A stretch of DNA of 64,000 nt from Escallonia rubra (Eukaryota > Streptophyta > Magnoliopsida > Escalloniales > Escalloniaceae): positions 175,489-239,488 of the forward strand of contig JAVXUO010000913.1 of assembly GCA_033065855.1 (NCBI GenBank), in the 5' to 3' direction. Each line of letters opens with the position of its first letter. The stretch's first letter is position 1. Under the pieces are notes generated by a model. It saw only the letters and a list, made by a program, of their open reading frames with translations, searched no databases and was not told the origin of the DNA. Below are positions 10,284 through 22,097 of this stretch, one piece after another. Both the position numbers and the translations under genes were made by a program.

Positions 10284-13200
10284 TGGGGTTACAATTTAGA
10301 GTTGAATGAGAACTAGGTACTACATGGTAATTTGGGTGGGGTTAAAGTGACAATAAATTGATTGTACGTCTCCGGTTAGAATCAATTTTAGTCGGTTCAT
10401 AAAAAGTCAAATCATATCGACCAACCTGCATATTCGGTTTAGAAAAGTAAACCAAAATCGATTATTTTGTTTAACCCTTTGATTATCGGACTGAGCGGTT
10501 CGATTTCAAACGATTGGACGGTTTTCACTGGTTTTTTATGCTCTCCTCTACATGTAAGTGGTATCTAGTAAATGAGTTTCCTAATGTATAATAGGACTAA
10601 ATGAACTAAAAGGATTTGCGCCTCCAGGAATGCATGAAGTTTCTATTTTTATACGTCCAGTATTTTATGCAACTATCGACATAATATAACCAATTGTGGA
10701 CACTACCAGTTACAAATAACACAAAGTGCATAAGTAATAAAGAAGAGTAAAAGCTACACCGTTGAAATAGTGTTCGAAACAACGCTCTCGGTGAATGTGG
10801 GAATCAAGAGTTTGATCAAAATTAAAGGGAGAAAATGCATAATTTCTCGCATTTTGAGGGGTTATCAAAATTTCATAAACAGGAAGGGCTTTTGCAAAAG
10901 CTATTCTACTATGACTAGTAATTAAGAAGGTTTCTATTTTGATCAGTTTTAGACAGAAAGGAGTGGGATTTTAAATCATGCTAGTCGTGACTCGTGACAA
11001 CCAATTTGCCCAACCACACACTTGCCGTCTACCTTGTTTTGACCTCTAATAAATGGTTTGCAAAATGACATTTTTCTTCACCATAGCTTATGGTGTAATA
11101 AAAATTTTCGTTAGAGCCTGTTTGATTTTGATTCTTGATATGAAATTTGAGATTATTTAAATCATGAAACAACTTTCAAAATCAGGTCTAAGCTAGATTT
11201 TAGCAAAATAATTAATTAGCTTTGAAATATGGATGATGTTAATTTGGATATTAAGTACCAAAAGCAGTTCCAATGTTGCAAAATGACCTAAAATTGAGTT
11301 TTTTAATAGAAGGTGACACGATGCACATTAAAAAATGACTGGTTTTTTCGAATCGCCATCTTATTTTGAAGGTTAATTAGATAATTAATAAAGAAAATAA
11401 AAAACTCCGATCCTACGTACTCTAAATACCCAATAAAGTCATTTGCACGACACTCATGCATAGAACACCAAATAATTGAATGAGAAATTAAGAATCCCAT
11501 GAAATGCTCACGTACCCAAGTCGCAACATGTGATACCCTCTTCTCAAATTTGGCAATACATTTTGGATTATGCTGTTATTATCTCTTCTGGTCATATCTT
11601 ACTACTTAAGAGATATACGAGGCAACCAGTACTAAGCTTATCTTTTGAAATGCTCATTCATTATTGGAGCTTGCCCATCCAGGGGTCGTACAAATACTGC
11701 CAAAGGCATAGACTTGGGGTGCTTCTTTAGATTTCTCAAAAGGTTCCAAGGGTCAAGTTAAATGATAAAAGGAAGCTTGGAAGTCAGGGACGAGTCGTGA
11801 ATGTCACGATGAGGGGGACAAATTTTGCATGTAAAAACTTTAGTCATCAAGCTGTCAAATGGACGATCGTAGACTTATTTCCTTCCCTAGTTTATTAAAT
11901 ATCTTAGTCTGAACTCATGGGTATGTATTCTCGATTTAAGAGTTTAAGATGAATTTAATGGTCGGATTGTATCTTATTAGGGAAATTTTATGGTGGTTTG
12001 TTGTATGGAAAGATAATGACGACGTGACCAAGCTTTAAAATTTGTGAAGTTTTATTATAAATGTACCTTAAGTTTTTTTTTTTTAATGTTAAGTTGTTAG
12101 CATGTACGCATGTTGCAAAGAAGAACGAGAGAGTAGTGATTCAAACTCTGAGGCGTTGCCTAGCTAAGAATTTGATAAGTCACTTGTAAGGTAAAACGTT
12201 GGATATTCAAGGATAACATCTCACGAAGGCACAAAAGCTTAGGCTAGAGTTGCTAACCATTTGACTCTTAGAACAAACCAACCGATATTTATTCACACAC
12301 TCTCCGTCTCTCTCACTCCTCACATGCGCGCACGACTTTGCAATCGCCAATACCTCAAAAAGTTCCTCTTAAGAAAAAACAAAAAGAATCCTTAATTTGA
12401 GCTTCTAAAATGAAAAAATAGTAATGGGAATGACATTATGACAATTTGTTTCCTGGTTGTCACGCATGTTAGTATGCACTGCCGTACCCACGTTAATCCA
12501 TTCTAACAACATGAGTTATAATCATCAAACCGAGTTAAAGGCTGAGCAAGGTTACTTCAACAGAAGAACTTCTCGTGCTGTGTTCATGTGCTTAAATCAT
12601 GCTGTCACCGCCCACCGGGAAGACAGAGAGGAGTATATGGGTTTTTTAGTTGTATCTACTACAAGTACTTAGTACCTATAAAGATAGAAATGCTTTACGT
12701 CATAGTACTAGACTGTGATTAGAGATCATAGAGGTTTTAAGCCATGAAATGGGCTGGTGTAGTTCAGTATATATACCACAAGTTTTATCTTACTTTGCAT
12801 CAAACTTTTGCCTCACAAAATATAAACATTATTAGCTAACCGTGATTGCCAAATCTCTCAATTCAACCAATTGAGAGCATATTAAAGCGGTATAAATAGT
12901 TCGCGCTAACTTTACCCTATTCATCTTGAACTTTTATCGTCTATTGACTTTGAGTTTGGCTATGCACATTCCAACTGGTTTGGAGCGTACTCTACCTTTG
13001 TACAAAAAATTACTATTGGATGAGGAACATTCCTATGAAATGACCAAAAAATACCATCAATTGATCAAGTGTAGTAGTTTTATAAAATTAACCAAAAAAG
13101 AAGAAGTTTTATAAAAGCAACAATATTTGTGCAGATCGATGGGTAGTTTTCCTAGACCCATTATTTTGAAACGTCATCGGTCATTCTAGTAGCAACTTTT

Positions 13201-13454
13201 CTCAATTTGATAGTAACCTAATTTGCTAGCTTGGTGGTAGAACTAGACGGTATGGTGCATCCCAAACCACAAGACATGCACCGTAGAGTTTCTCAACATC
13301 TTTTTTTCTTTGAAGTAAAAGCGATTAAGCTAGACAAGTGAATACTTAAAATCAAAACGTTGGAAAACGAAGACGATGAACACCGGCAAAATGCAATTCC
13401 TAAATTAAACCTCAAGTATCAAATAGCTTCGCACATATATGGTATATGTGTTCA
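10284..13454. other. intergenic within the expansin-like B cluster
   Basis: No gene recognised. Bases 10790-11130 duplicate part of 7200-7900. The stretch around 11830-11860 resembles the region before the relic at 8980 (GCATGTAAAAACTTTAGT). The remainder is AT-rich and unassigned. Confidence 0.4.
10790..11130 (+). repeat. segmental duplicate, partner of 7200-7900
   Basis: Carries the same ordered blocks as 7200-7900: GAATCAAGAGTTTGATCAAA, TTTTGAGGGG, CATAAACAGGAAGGGC, GCAAAAGCTATTCTACTA, AGTGGGATTTT and TTTTTCTTCACCATA. Confidence 0.7.
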
Positions 13455-13690
13455 GTGCAAAACCACCTAACCCTTTGCAGTGTGAGCACAAATTGTCTAG
13501 CTAAGCCGAGGCCCACTTGTGATTATCAGCACAAGGATGCCTGGGAAACATCAACCTGCGGCTACATTAACTTGATTAAATACTGTCTCGTGCAAAGCCA
13601 CCTAACTTTGCCCAACAGCTTACTTCTGTTCCAAGCAAAACAATTTTATAAACTTTTCAGCCAAAGCAAGATCTCTTTCGTTTCAAACTT
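13455..13690 (+). repeat. duplicated upstream region of expansin-like B genes (copy 1)
   Basis: Aligns with 18425-18600: shared blocks include GTGAGCACA, CTGTGACTATCAGCACAAG / TTGTGATTATCAGCACAAG, GGGAA-CATCAA, GTGCAAA-CC-CCTAA and TTACTTCTGTT-CAAGCAAAA. Each copy lies 0.5-0.7 kb before an intact gene, so distal promoter sequence was duplicated with the gene. Confidence 0.75.
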
Positions 13691-14094
13691 CTCTCTTCCC
13701 CTCTCTGATTAGGGGTATGGCTTTGACATGAACTCCAATAATTCACCCTAATACACAGACCGTTTCAATTCAAAAGTCAGTTTTCAAATGTAAATGATAC
13801 CCAGTAGAATAAGTTGGTGGACAATGATGAACTGTTTGGATGTTGCTAGACTTTGGACGTAATTAATTTGGTGACATCTTATCCGGAAAACTTGTCAATT
13901 TTCAAGATGGGAATGGAATATATAGAAAGTTGGGCAAGAGAGAAGGTTAGAAGGTACACAACTTCCTATAATATTTTCTAAAACAAGTATATGTGCATGC
14001 TTAGTCTAAGGAAGTTGGTGAGAAACAATGGTAGCAGAACTCTATGACTTGGAAAACTTGAACAGAAATACAGATGTCAAAGCTTTTAGTTCGC

Positions 14095-14102
14095 TATAAA
14101 TA
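14095..14102 (+). promoter_or_regulatory. TATA box of expansin-like B gene A
   Basis: TATAAATA lies about 100 bp before the ATG at 14196. The same position relative to the start carries TATAAAT in gene B, which supports a core promoter. Confidence 0.6.
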
Positions 14103-14195
14103 CTCGTGCAAACTTTGTCCATTCTTCATGCATTCTCTATCAAACTGCCACCTTTTCGTTTCCTTAATTACTATTCCTGCTTTCCTCTCTCGACA

Positions 14196-15915
14196 ATGCG
14201 TCCAGCTTTGATCCTTCTTGTAGCATTCATTTCTGTACTTAGTCTGGGGGAAGCCCAAACATGTACCGACTGTTTTGTAAGTTCTCGGGCAGCTTACTAC
14301 CCAAACTCCGATGAACAAGGAACAGAAAGTGAGTTCAAGATTTTTCTTGTGTCACGTGAATGTTCGATATATGTATAGTGTTTTGATGAATTCTTGAGTA
14401 ATATCGACACGTCTTTTAAATTGCAGCTGGGGCATGTGGTTTTGGTACATTTGGGGCGACGATTAATGGCGGGGACGTATCGGCTACATCTGATCTCTAT
14501 CGCAACGGTTTGGGCTGCGGTGCTTGCTACCAGGTGATTTTTATGACAAGGATATACTAGTCCTTCAGTATCAGAGCTTGGCAGCTTGCTTCGGCATTAA
14601 AGAAACAATTCCTACATCAAAAACCTTTTTTATTTTCCTATATAAGCTTTTAAAGTCGAACAAACTTTGGCTCCTACCCGAACTGTGTAGGAATCTTCCT
14701 TCAACCCCGTGTATAGTGACAATTAATAGTCGGTAAATATTTTTAGTGACTTTTCTTCTAACACTTTCAGCGACAATTATTAGCAGTACTTTTAAGCGTT
14801 ACTGAATAAAAGTCACTAAAACCATTTAGCGATGATTGATTGTTGTTATATAGGGGGTAGGAGAAAGATTCCTCTGACCGGAGTAGCAACCAAATTTTTT
14901 CCACGCAATTACTAAAAATCAAAACGCTATAGCCATGAACATATCCTAGCTACATTTATCACCCAACCTCACATAATTTTGTTTTACTCTCATGCAAGTG
15001 CGCCAAAAATTATTGACGGATGGAGGGAGCATAGGAAAGTACTCCTTCACCATCTACACTCTCCCAACACCCCAAAGCAAACTGTGTTGATCGATTTGTG
15101 TTGTACATCCTTGAATCATGAACTTTATCTTTCCCACCAGGTGAGGTGCACCAACAGCGCGTATTGCTCAGACAAAGGAGTGAATGTAGTCATAACAGAT
15201 CAAGGATCCAGTGATCGCACTGATTTCATTCTGAGCAGGCGTGCCTTTGGTCGGATGGCGCAGACTAAAGATGCAGCTGCATCTTTATTGGCCCTTGGCA
15301 TAGTTGATATCCAATATAGAAGGTAAAACTTCTGAATGCAACTGAAAAAATAAGCAAAAGTGATAACATTAATGAGTTAAATAGGATCACCAAAGTTGCC
15401 CAAGCTAATAGCTCCTCCTTGAACAGGGTTTCATGCAGCTATCCAAACAAAAATATCACAGTCAAGATTGACGAGAACAGCAACTACCCTCATTACTTGG
15501 CTTTCGTTATATGGTATCAACAGGGCAAGCAGGACATTACTGCTGTGCAGCTTTGTGAGGTGCATACCCTACATTTCTTTATGTACTCACTACTGGATTG
15601 ATACTTTCTTCCTTATTTGAAACCAATTCCTAAGGTTTTAATTAAGAGAACACACATAAGCTAAATAAAATTGATGGTAAATTAAGCTATATTAATGCTT
15701 ATTCGATGCAGACACAAAATTTCGTGTGCAAGCTATTGGATCGAAGTTATGGAGCTGTATGGACAACAACCTCGCCCCCAAGTGGACCCTTGTTGATAAG
15801 AATGCTGTTTAGCGACGATGATGGAGACGAGACGTGGGTTGTTCCAGTTAACAATATACCAGAAAACTGGAAGGCAGGAGAAACATACGATACTGGAGTG
15901 CAAGTGAACGTATAG
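14196..15915 (+). CDS. EXLB1: expansin-like B protein (gene A)
   Basis: Secreted cell-wall protein of the expansin-like B family. Exons: 14196-14328, 14427-14533, 15141-15322, 15427-15559, 15712-15915; 759 nt, 252 residues. A signal peptide (MRPALILLVAFISVLSLGEA) is followed by a cysteine-rich GH45-like double-psi barrel domain ([20 protein letters not shown], then [15 protein letters not shown] and [10 protein letters not shown]) and a C-terminal carbohydrate-binding domain ending GETYDTGVQVNV. The HFD motif of alpha- and beta-expansins is absent, DFILSRRAF standing in its place, as known for EXLB, so a wall-loosening role is unproven. All splice sites are GT-AG. Intron 2 (607 bp) is enlarged by a MITE at 14658-14902. 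It lies about 3.2 kb before its paralogue B with two relics upstream. Intact as read. Confidence 0.93.
14658..14902. mobile_element. Mutator-like MITE in intron 2 of expansin-like B gene A
   Basis: Ends GAACAAACTTTGGCTCCTAC and, on the other strand, GGAAAAAATTTGGTTGCTAC form an imperfect terminal inverted repeat. Inside are opposed arms with GTGACAATTAATAGTC and its inverted relative near 14835-14855. The same design is seen at 62458-62680, where the 9-bp target duplication is clear. Here I could not find an exact target duplication, so the exact ends are uncertain. Confidence 0.75.
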
Positions 15916-16555
15916 CCAAGCAGCATACTGGACTGGGTTGTTCATACATTCGATTCATATCGTTCGAAATAAGCAGCACTGACTCTTCATATGATAGCAA
16001 ATTAATTAAGGCATTCCCTTCAGTTCATGTTTGGCTTGTTCTTTTCCACATTAGGATAGACTTTGAGAAGATTTGATTGCAATGAGTTCTCTATCCAATA
16101 TTTATATTTCTCGAACGTCGGCGCTCCTTTGAAGCATGATTTAACAGTACAAAAGTTCGTGATCTGGTCTCCCGTAGAACTAACGTTTGAGTATTCTTAC
16201 TAAGATTTAAGTACCCACATGATATTGGCATTTTCTAAGCAGGAATATGAAAGAATTTCTAGTTTCCCTTGTCAAAATAAATGTCTAATCCTTCTCTAAA
16301 CTTGGTTAAAATCCTGAAAAATCAACACTTCACCATGCTCTCAAATCAACAGACAATAGAGTATCTAGAACACAAGTATATCGAAAACGGAAGCAAGCAT
16401 GGAATTGTATGGCGAAATTTCTCTTCTCTGTGAACACTCACGCACACCTTGTTTCGAAATCTTATGCATCGCCTACAGGGGACTTACTCAACTAAAATCA
16501 GTTCAGGGAAGAAGATCAAACCTGTGAATACTGGAGGTGGATGTCAAATTTGAAA
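15916..16555. other. 3' flank of expansin-like B gene A
   Basis: Contains the presumed 3' UTR of gene A; otherwise nothing recognised. Confidence 0.4.
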
Positions 16556-16797
16556 GGAAAAAGTTTTGCTCATATATGAGTTTTAGGAAGATTCGTACTA
16601 CCCCTTCATAACGATAATTAATGGTCGCAACATTTAGTACTTTTATTCAGTGACAATAAAAATATGTCGTTAAGAAGTGTCGCTAAAAGTAATACATGAA
16701 AAGTCATAAGAAATATATAGTGACTATTAATTGTCGCAATATAAGAGATAATAGGAATCTTCCTACGATCCGGATCGTAACAAAAACTTTTTCAGGT
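16556..16797. mobile_element. Mutator-like MITE, copy 2 of the family
   Basis: Starts GGAAAAAGTTTTGCTC and ends with the inverse, GTAACAAAAACTTTTTC. Opposed arms: CGATAATTAATGGTCGC on the left and GTGACTATTAATTGTCGC on the right. It immediately adjoins the next copy. Confidence 0.7.
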
Positions 16798-17000
16798 TGA
16801 ATTCCCAATAGCGATAATTAATGGTCGCAAAATTTAGCGACTTTTATTTAGTGACGAGAAAAATGTGCTGTTAATAAGTGTCGCTGAAAGTGATGCCTGA
16901 AAAGTTACAAAAAATATTTAGTGATCATTAATTATCGCAATACAGGGGGTTATAGTAACCTTTTTACCATGGGATAGTAGCAAAAACTTTTTCAGCTCAT
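16798..17000. mobile_element. Mutator-like MITE, copy 3, in tandem with copy 2
   Basis: Arms GCGATAATTAATGGTCGC and GTGATCATTAATTATCGC are inverted repeats sharing a perfect 13-bp core. The right end GTAGCAAAAACTTTTTCAG equals the right end of the preceding copy, but the left terminal repeat is missing, so this copy looks like a second body fused onto copy 2. Confidence 0.7.
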
Positions 17001-18089
17001 CGTCACATATGACAAGAATACGATAGCTCATCTCATCGTCACGTTTAAATCATGAATATGACAGTTGGGGAAGTATCACACATATGACAAGAATATGATA
17101 GCTCATCGTCACTGTTGCACTAATCCTAGAAGGCCTTCCAAGTTCCAAGTACCTTTAGAAACCATAGAGTACTAAAAGCTTAACATTAATAGAAATGGTA
17201 GGGTCAAAACCAATTATGATATCCATGCCATTGCTTCATGGCAGTCTACCTCGGTGTCCTATAAGTGCTTTCTCTCATGCTTGTCATCATTACTTGCTAA
17301 TAGCTAATATGGTATGGTTATATTCGCAGCCCCGGGGGGGAATTAGTCGGCAGAGATTTAACGTGGAGAGAAAAATTGAATAAAAAGTGTAAAAATGATA
17401 AATGTAAAAAAATACTTAAAAAATCTTTCTTAATTTGAAAAGTGAGTAATTTTTATGAGCGGTCCAAAAAGAAAATATGATCAATTTATGAGGAACGGAT
17501 GTAGTATAATTGTAGTGTAAGACTCAGGGTTCTGAGCATATATAGCAATAACAAATAAGAGATAACGTGAGGGAGATCGCGCTTTGAAGAGGCTATGGGG
17601 TCGGCTTACAATTGCGGGGATCCATGTGAGAGTATTTTGCCTCTAAAGAAAGTAGAGCGAGCTAACAAAGTAGAAGTTAAGTCCTGCTAGATCTTCAGAA
17701 GAGTTGAAGGTGAAAAAGATAATCCGAGATTAACTAGAAAGAATATATTCCCGAATGAGTGTTACTAATTGACCCCCAAAAATCTTGAAGGCAACTTCAG
17801 TTCTTAATGCGAGCAGACATAGCTTCGTATGTGAGCACACGTTTATTTGACAAAGGTGGTTTTTTTCTCCCTTGTTTCTTATTACAGGACTAGACTTTGT
17901 AAGACTGTTTAGGAATCCTTATCTTTTTCTTTTGTTTCCGTGCCTGTAATTAAATCCATTTTGAGACTTCATTATACTCTTCTTTATTATCATGACTAAT
18001 CAGTAGACTTTGATGGTAAATGATACGCTTAAAAATTAAATAAACAAAAAGTTATGACTAATTAGTAGACTTGGATAATTATGATATGC
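17001..18089. other. intergenic between expansin-like B genes
   Basis: Nothing coding recognised. A direct repeat CATATGACAAGAATA-GATAGCTCATC occurs at about 17006 and 17080. Bases 17810-17865 (GTGAGCACACGTTTATTTGACAAAGG) recur at 18420-18452, just upstream of gene B. Confidence 0.4.
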
Positions 18090-18260
18090 GTTAAAATTAA
18101 GTGAACATAAACTAATATAAAATCATGGACAACCTGTGGGCAGTCCATGTCCAGCCCGTGCCCACCATAACATTATGCAGTAAAATTAAGTGAACAGAAA
18201 CTAATATGAAATCATCGACAACCTGTGGGCAGTCCATGTCCAGCCCGTGCCCACCATAAC
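18090..18260 (+). repeat. two-copy direct tandem repeat, period about 89 bp
   Basis: The unit containing AACCTGTGGGCAGTCCATG and CAGCCCGTGCCCACCATAAC occurs twice with few differences. The sequence continuing to about 18395 ends in GGGCACG-rich DNA and TTGCGGCCCTA, reminiscent of hAT ends in this window, but I could not define both ends. Confidence 0.8.
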
Positions 18261-18424
18261 TTTCCTGGGCTGGGCATGGACACATTCTTTAGCCCGTGGA
18301 TGGGTTGAACTGGGCACGAGTACAAATTTTTTAAAATGGACTGGACATGGTCTGAACCTTAGGTCCATCCAACGTGCCCAAGTTGCGGCCCTAACGAGCA
18401 CACGTAGCTTAGCTTTGTCTGTGA

Positions 18425-18600
18425 GCACATGTTTATTCGACAAAGGTGGTTGTCAAGCCTAGGCCGCCGTGCTGTGACTATCAGCACAAGTGGGAACATC
18501 AAGGGAAGCTTAATATGAGCTTCCTCTAGTGCAAACCCGCCTAATTGACCCTCCAATTTACTTCTGTTACAAGCAAAAGATCGTATTTTCCTATTCAAAG
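18425..18600 (+). repeat. duplicated upstream region of expansin-like B genes (copy 2)
   Basis: Partner of 13455-13690, with the same blocks in the same order, lying about 470-640 bp upstream of gene B. Confidence 0.75.
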
Positions 18601-18983
18601 TAAGGAATCTTTGGTATCAATCCACTCTCTCTAGCCACTAACCAGGGTCAATCCTGCCATCCTCACGACATAATCACTAATGATTACAACAGATACCTCC
18701 TTAAAGTGCATGATCTTTAACACTAAAATACCATTTGAATAAATGTCAACACAGAGGCTTTTGGAAAAGACTTCAATTTGAGTAGAATAAACTATGCAAG
18801 AGAATGTCAGAAAACCAATTTCTACATTATCTGAAACAAGTAATGACCAGTCTAACAAGGTTGCTGAGGAACAAGGGTACCCAAATTCCACTCACTCAAA
18901 ATGAACTTGAACAGAATGTCAAAAGTGGTAAGTTCTACCAAACAGAAAGTTGTCAGCTGTCTGCGGACGGCCGGTTCGTTCAT

Positions 18984-18990
18984 TATAAAT
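18984..18990 (+). promoter_or_regulatory. TATA box of expansin-like B gene B
   Basis: TATAAAT 84 bp before the ATG at 19068, in the conserved context GGTTCGTTCAT that is also present before the relic at 10200. Confidence 0.6.
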
Positions 18991-19067
18991 GCTACGAACT
19001 TTGTTCACTTCATGCACTTCCAACTTGCTATCTTTGCTTTCCTTGGTTTCCCAGTCTTACTCCTTCA

Positions 19068-20647
19068 ATGGCCCCTCTTCTGTGTCTTCTAATCCTTTCT
19101 GCAGCTTTCCTTTCTGTGGCGAATACGGGAAAGGCAGCGACATGTAGTGACTGTTTCATTCAATCCCGGGCAGCTTACTATCCCAATTCTGATGAACAAG
19201 GAACAGCAAGTAAGAACTCAAACTAAACTCTCTGACACTAAGAAAGAGTTGCTTTAACCTTTCGTGACATATTTGACAAATAGCTATTTAAACGCGTGAA
19301 TGTTGGCCAAGAAAAAAATTGTATTTATGTTTATTTAAATCGTCTGCAGTTCTACTTGAAGTTGTACTCAATGGAGGAAGAGACATCTCTATAGCTTTTC
19401 CAAAACTTTTCTAGATTTTAACAATAGAAGTCACTCTTTTTACAAATATAGAGAGTATATCTTTGTGTAGAAAAGTTGATACTTGCTCACTATTGCAGCT
19501 GGGAGATGTGGGTATGGTACATTTGGAGCAACAATCAACGGTGGGGATGTAACGGCAGCATCTGATCTCTATCGAGATGGTATAGGCTGTGGTGCTTGCT
19601 ACCAGGTGATTACTCTCGCATCAGGGTTATGCATTCACTCGAGTTCTCTAACTTCTCCGATTGTATCGTACACATCTAATCACAAGATTGTCCTTTCTTC
19701 TACGTAGGTGAGGTGCACTAACAGTAAATATTGCTCGGACAAAGGAGTGACTGTTGTTATTACCGACCATGGATCCAGCGGTAACACGGACTTTATTCTG
19801 AGCAGGCGAGCCTTTGCTCGAATGGCTCAGACTACAGATGCAGCTGCATCTCTAATAGCACTTGGCATAGTCGACATTGAATATAGAAGGTAACGTTTTC
19901 GTTGAAAAGGAGATATATCATATATCTATATTTGAGCAAGCCAGAGGTCCAGACTTCCGATTGATCGAGTTGTCAAAACAACGTGTTTAATAGGGCCAAG
20001 GAATCAGGCAGCACGACTGATTAACACATAAAAGCATTCAGTACACACCAGTATGACTTGCTAAAATTCTTTGAACGATACCTGACTCTCTCTCTCTCTC
20101 TCTCTCTTTCTCCCCCTCTCAGGGTTTCCTGCAGCTATACGAACAAGAATATTACAATCAAAATTGATGAGAACAGCAACTACCCCCACTACCTGGCTTT
20201 TGTAATATTTGACCAACAAGGCAAGAGAGACATTACTGCCGTGCAGCTATGCGAGGTATAACCCTATCCTTCCGTTTAACAAACAGTGATTTCTTCTGGC
20301 TTTACAAGTACACAGTGAGTTTTCCAAAAATCCTGTCATATATACTCGACAGTAACATTTCACTTCACGGGGAACTGTAAAACATGTAACTGAATGTGTC
20401 ATCTTCCAACTAAAAAGTATATATATTTATCTACTTTTTGCAGACAAAAACCCTTGTATGCAAGTTATTAGATCGGAGCTATGGAGCTGTATGGACAACT
20501 ACCTCACCACCTAGTGGGCCCTTGTCGATTAGAATGCTATTTAGCGATGATGATGGAGAAGATAAATGGGTCGTTCCGGTTAATAACATACCCGAAAGCT
20601 GGAAGGCTGGAGATACATATGACTCAGGAGTACAAGTCAATGCATAG
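19068..20647 (+). CDS. EXLB1: expansin-like B protein (gene B)
   Basis: Paralogue of gene A with the same five-exon structure and intron phases: 19068-19209, 19499-19605, 19708-19889, 20123-20255, 20444-20647; 768 nt, 255 residues. The start at 19068 is chosen because [17 protein letters not shown] forms the signal peptide and follows the TATA box; a longer upstream open frame is not conserved. The mature protein begins [16 protein letters not shown]. Expansin domain 1 carries [15 protein letters not shown] and [10 protein letters not shown], and lacks HFD (DFILSRRAF). Domain 2 ends [13 protein letters not shown] (CT)n tract at about 20088-20110 forms the pyrimidine tract of the intron 3 acceptor, so its length may vary between individuals. 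Most differences from A appear conservative and no lesion is visible. Predicted to be secreted to the wall; biochemical activity of EXLB proteins is not established. Confidence 0.94.
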
Positions 20648-22097
20648 ACAAACTACTGGACTGACTTGATCATTTGAATACGTTTATACCTTTATAGTAA
20701 ACAGCACTGATTCTTCATATGTTGTTCTGTTTGACATACTCTTTGTTTCTAGATTGATAAACATTTTGACAGGATGTATACTGTAATCTTTGTTGATTTG
20801 GATCTCATAATAAACATATAATTTGTTCATTGTCAGGTTTAACATAGTAAAGAGATCACTTGTACCCTTAAAAAGCAGTTGTCTGTCGGGCTGCCATGTC
20901 AAAAAGAAAATTCAAAAGCAAATGTTGGTTGAACTCTCGGACAAACACTCTGTTCTAAAAAGCTGAACTTTATGAAGAAACTCCCCAGTCAAAGCTTGAA
21001 ACATAACATGGTTCCCGAGAGGAGATTAGTCCAACCATCTCAAAATATTCAAACTATATAAACTTATTGAAATTGTCAAGCCAAGATCCTTCACAAGAAA
21101 AAAGACGATAAACAACTTCAAGAAACAAACCTTAGAGAAGAATGCAGAAGATGCATTCTCTATACATATTTGTGATCTCATAAATGCAAGTTAAAAGTAC
21201 CAACAACTAAGAGACCAAGAACAGTGATTATCACCTGCAATATCTTCTACGCTGCTCCAACGCCGAAATTATTCCACAAGGAAAATCTGTGAGATGGAAT
21301 GCAAGTGACAAAGCCTTCGGACCGACTACTGGCAGGCCTTGAATTGTACTCTTCGTGCCATCCAGGGCTATCCTTCGTGCTAAATTACATGCTATAGTAA
21401 CTTTTGCAGACAATCTCAACCAATACCCTTTGGACCCATAAACGAATCAAGCAGCGGTCATTATGTATAGTGTCAACAATTGAAATACGGTAAGAAGACA
21501 AATTCTCTACTTAATAGGAATTCTTCCTGTACACATGAATTTCATTGGACAGGCCCTCTCGCCTTCCTCAAAGTTCTAACTTAACTTTTACTCTGCTATA
21601 TCTCATTAATGTCCAGGATTTACTATCTTTTGCAACTGATTAATTGAGACATTCCGCGTGCGTGTGTGCGCGCGCGCGCATCATGTTGAATGGAAGTTAA
21701 CCTTCACCTCAGTCTAAGGGATCTCATTCTTCCCCTGGGCTTGCTTCATTCTCAATAATGCAGAAAGCCGCATTATCGGCACTATGTTCCAGAGTTGTTC
21801 AACCATGTCCAATCATAAGATAGATTGTAAACAAGCATTTTGAACCACTTCTTAACACACAGAATCAGTAGCGATACCCCGTATAATCCAATGGGACGCC
21901 CAATCATGAGTCTGCAATTACGTTCAAAGGCTTATCTTCTAAAACATGCAGAATGCTTTCTCCTTTTATTTAATCCTGACCATGTTACATTTTTGCTCGT
22001 CAGTCTTGTTCATGGTGATGTGTCAACTTGAGTAAACATACTTCAGATCATTTCTTTTCAAAGATACAAACTTTCTAAAATAAAACGGTCTATGCCA
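20648..22097. other. intergenic between gene B and the PPR gene
   Basis: No gene or bounded element recognised. A short GTGTG(CG)n run lies at about 21660-21680. The two genes converge here, so both 3' UTRs should lie in this stretch. Confidence 0.4.

Noticed and set aside
18804-19067. N-terminal extension of expansin-like B gene B in the same frame
   Set aside because: Lies upstream of and across the TATA box; not conserved in gene A; the signal peptide begins at 19068.
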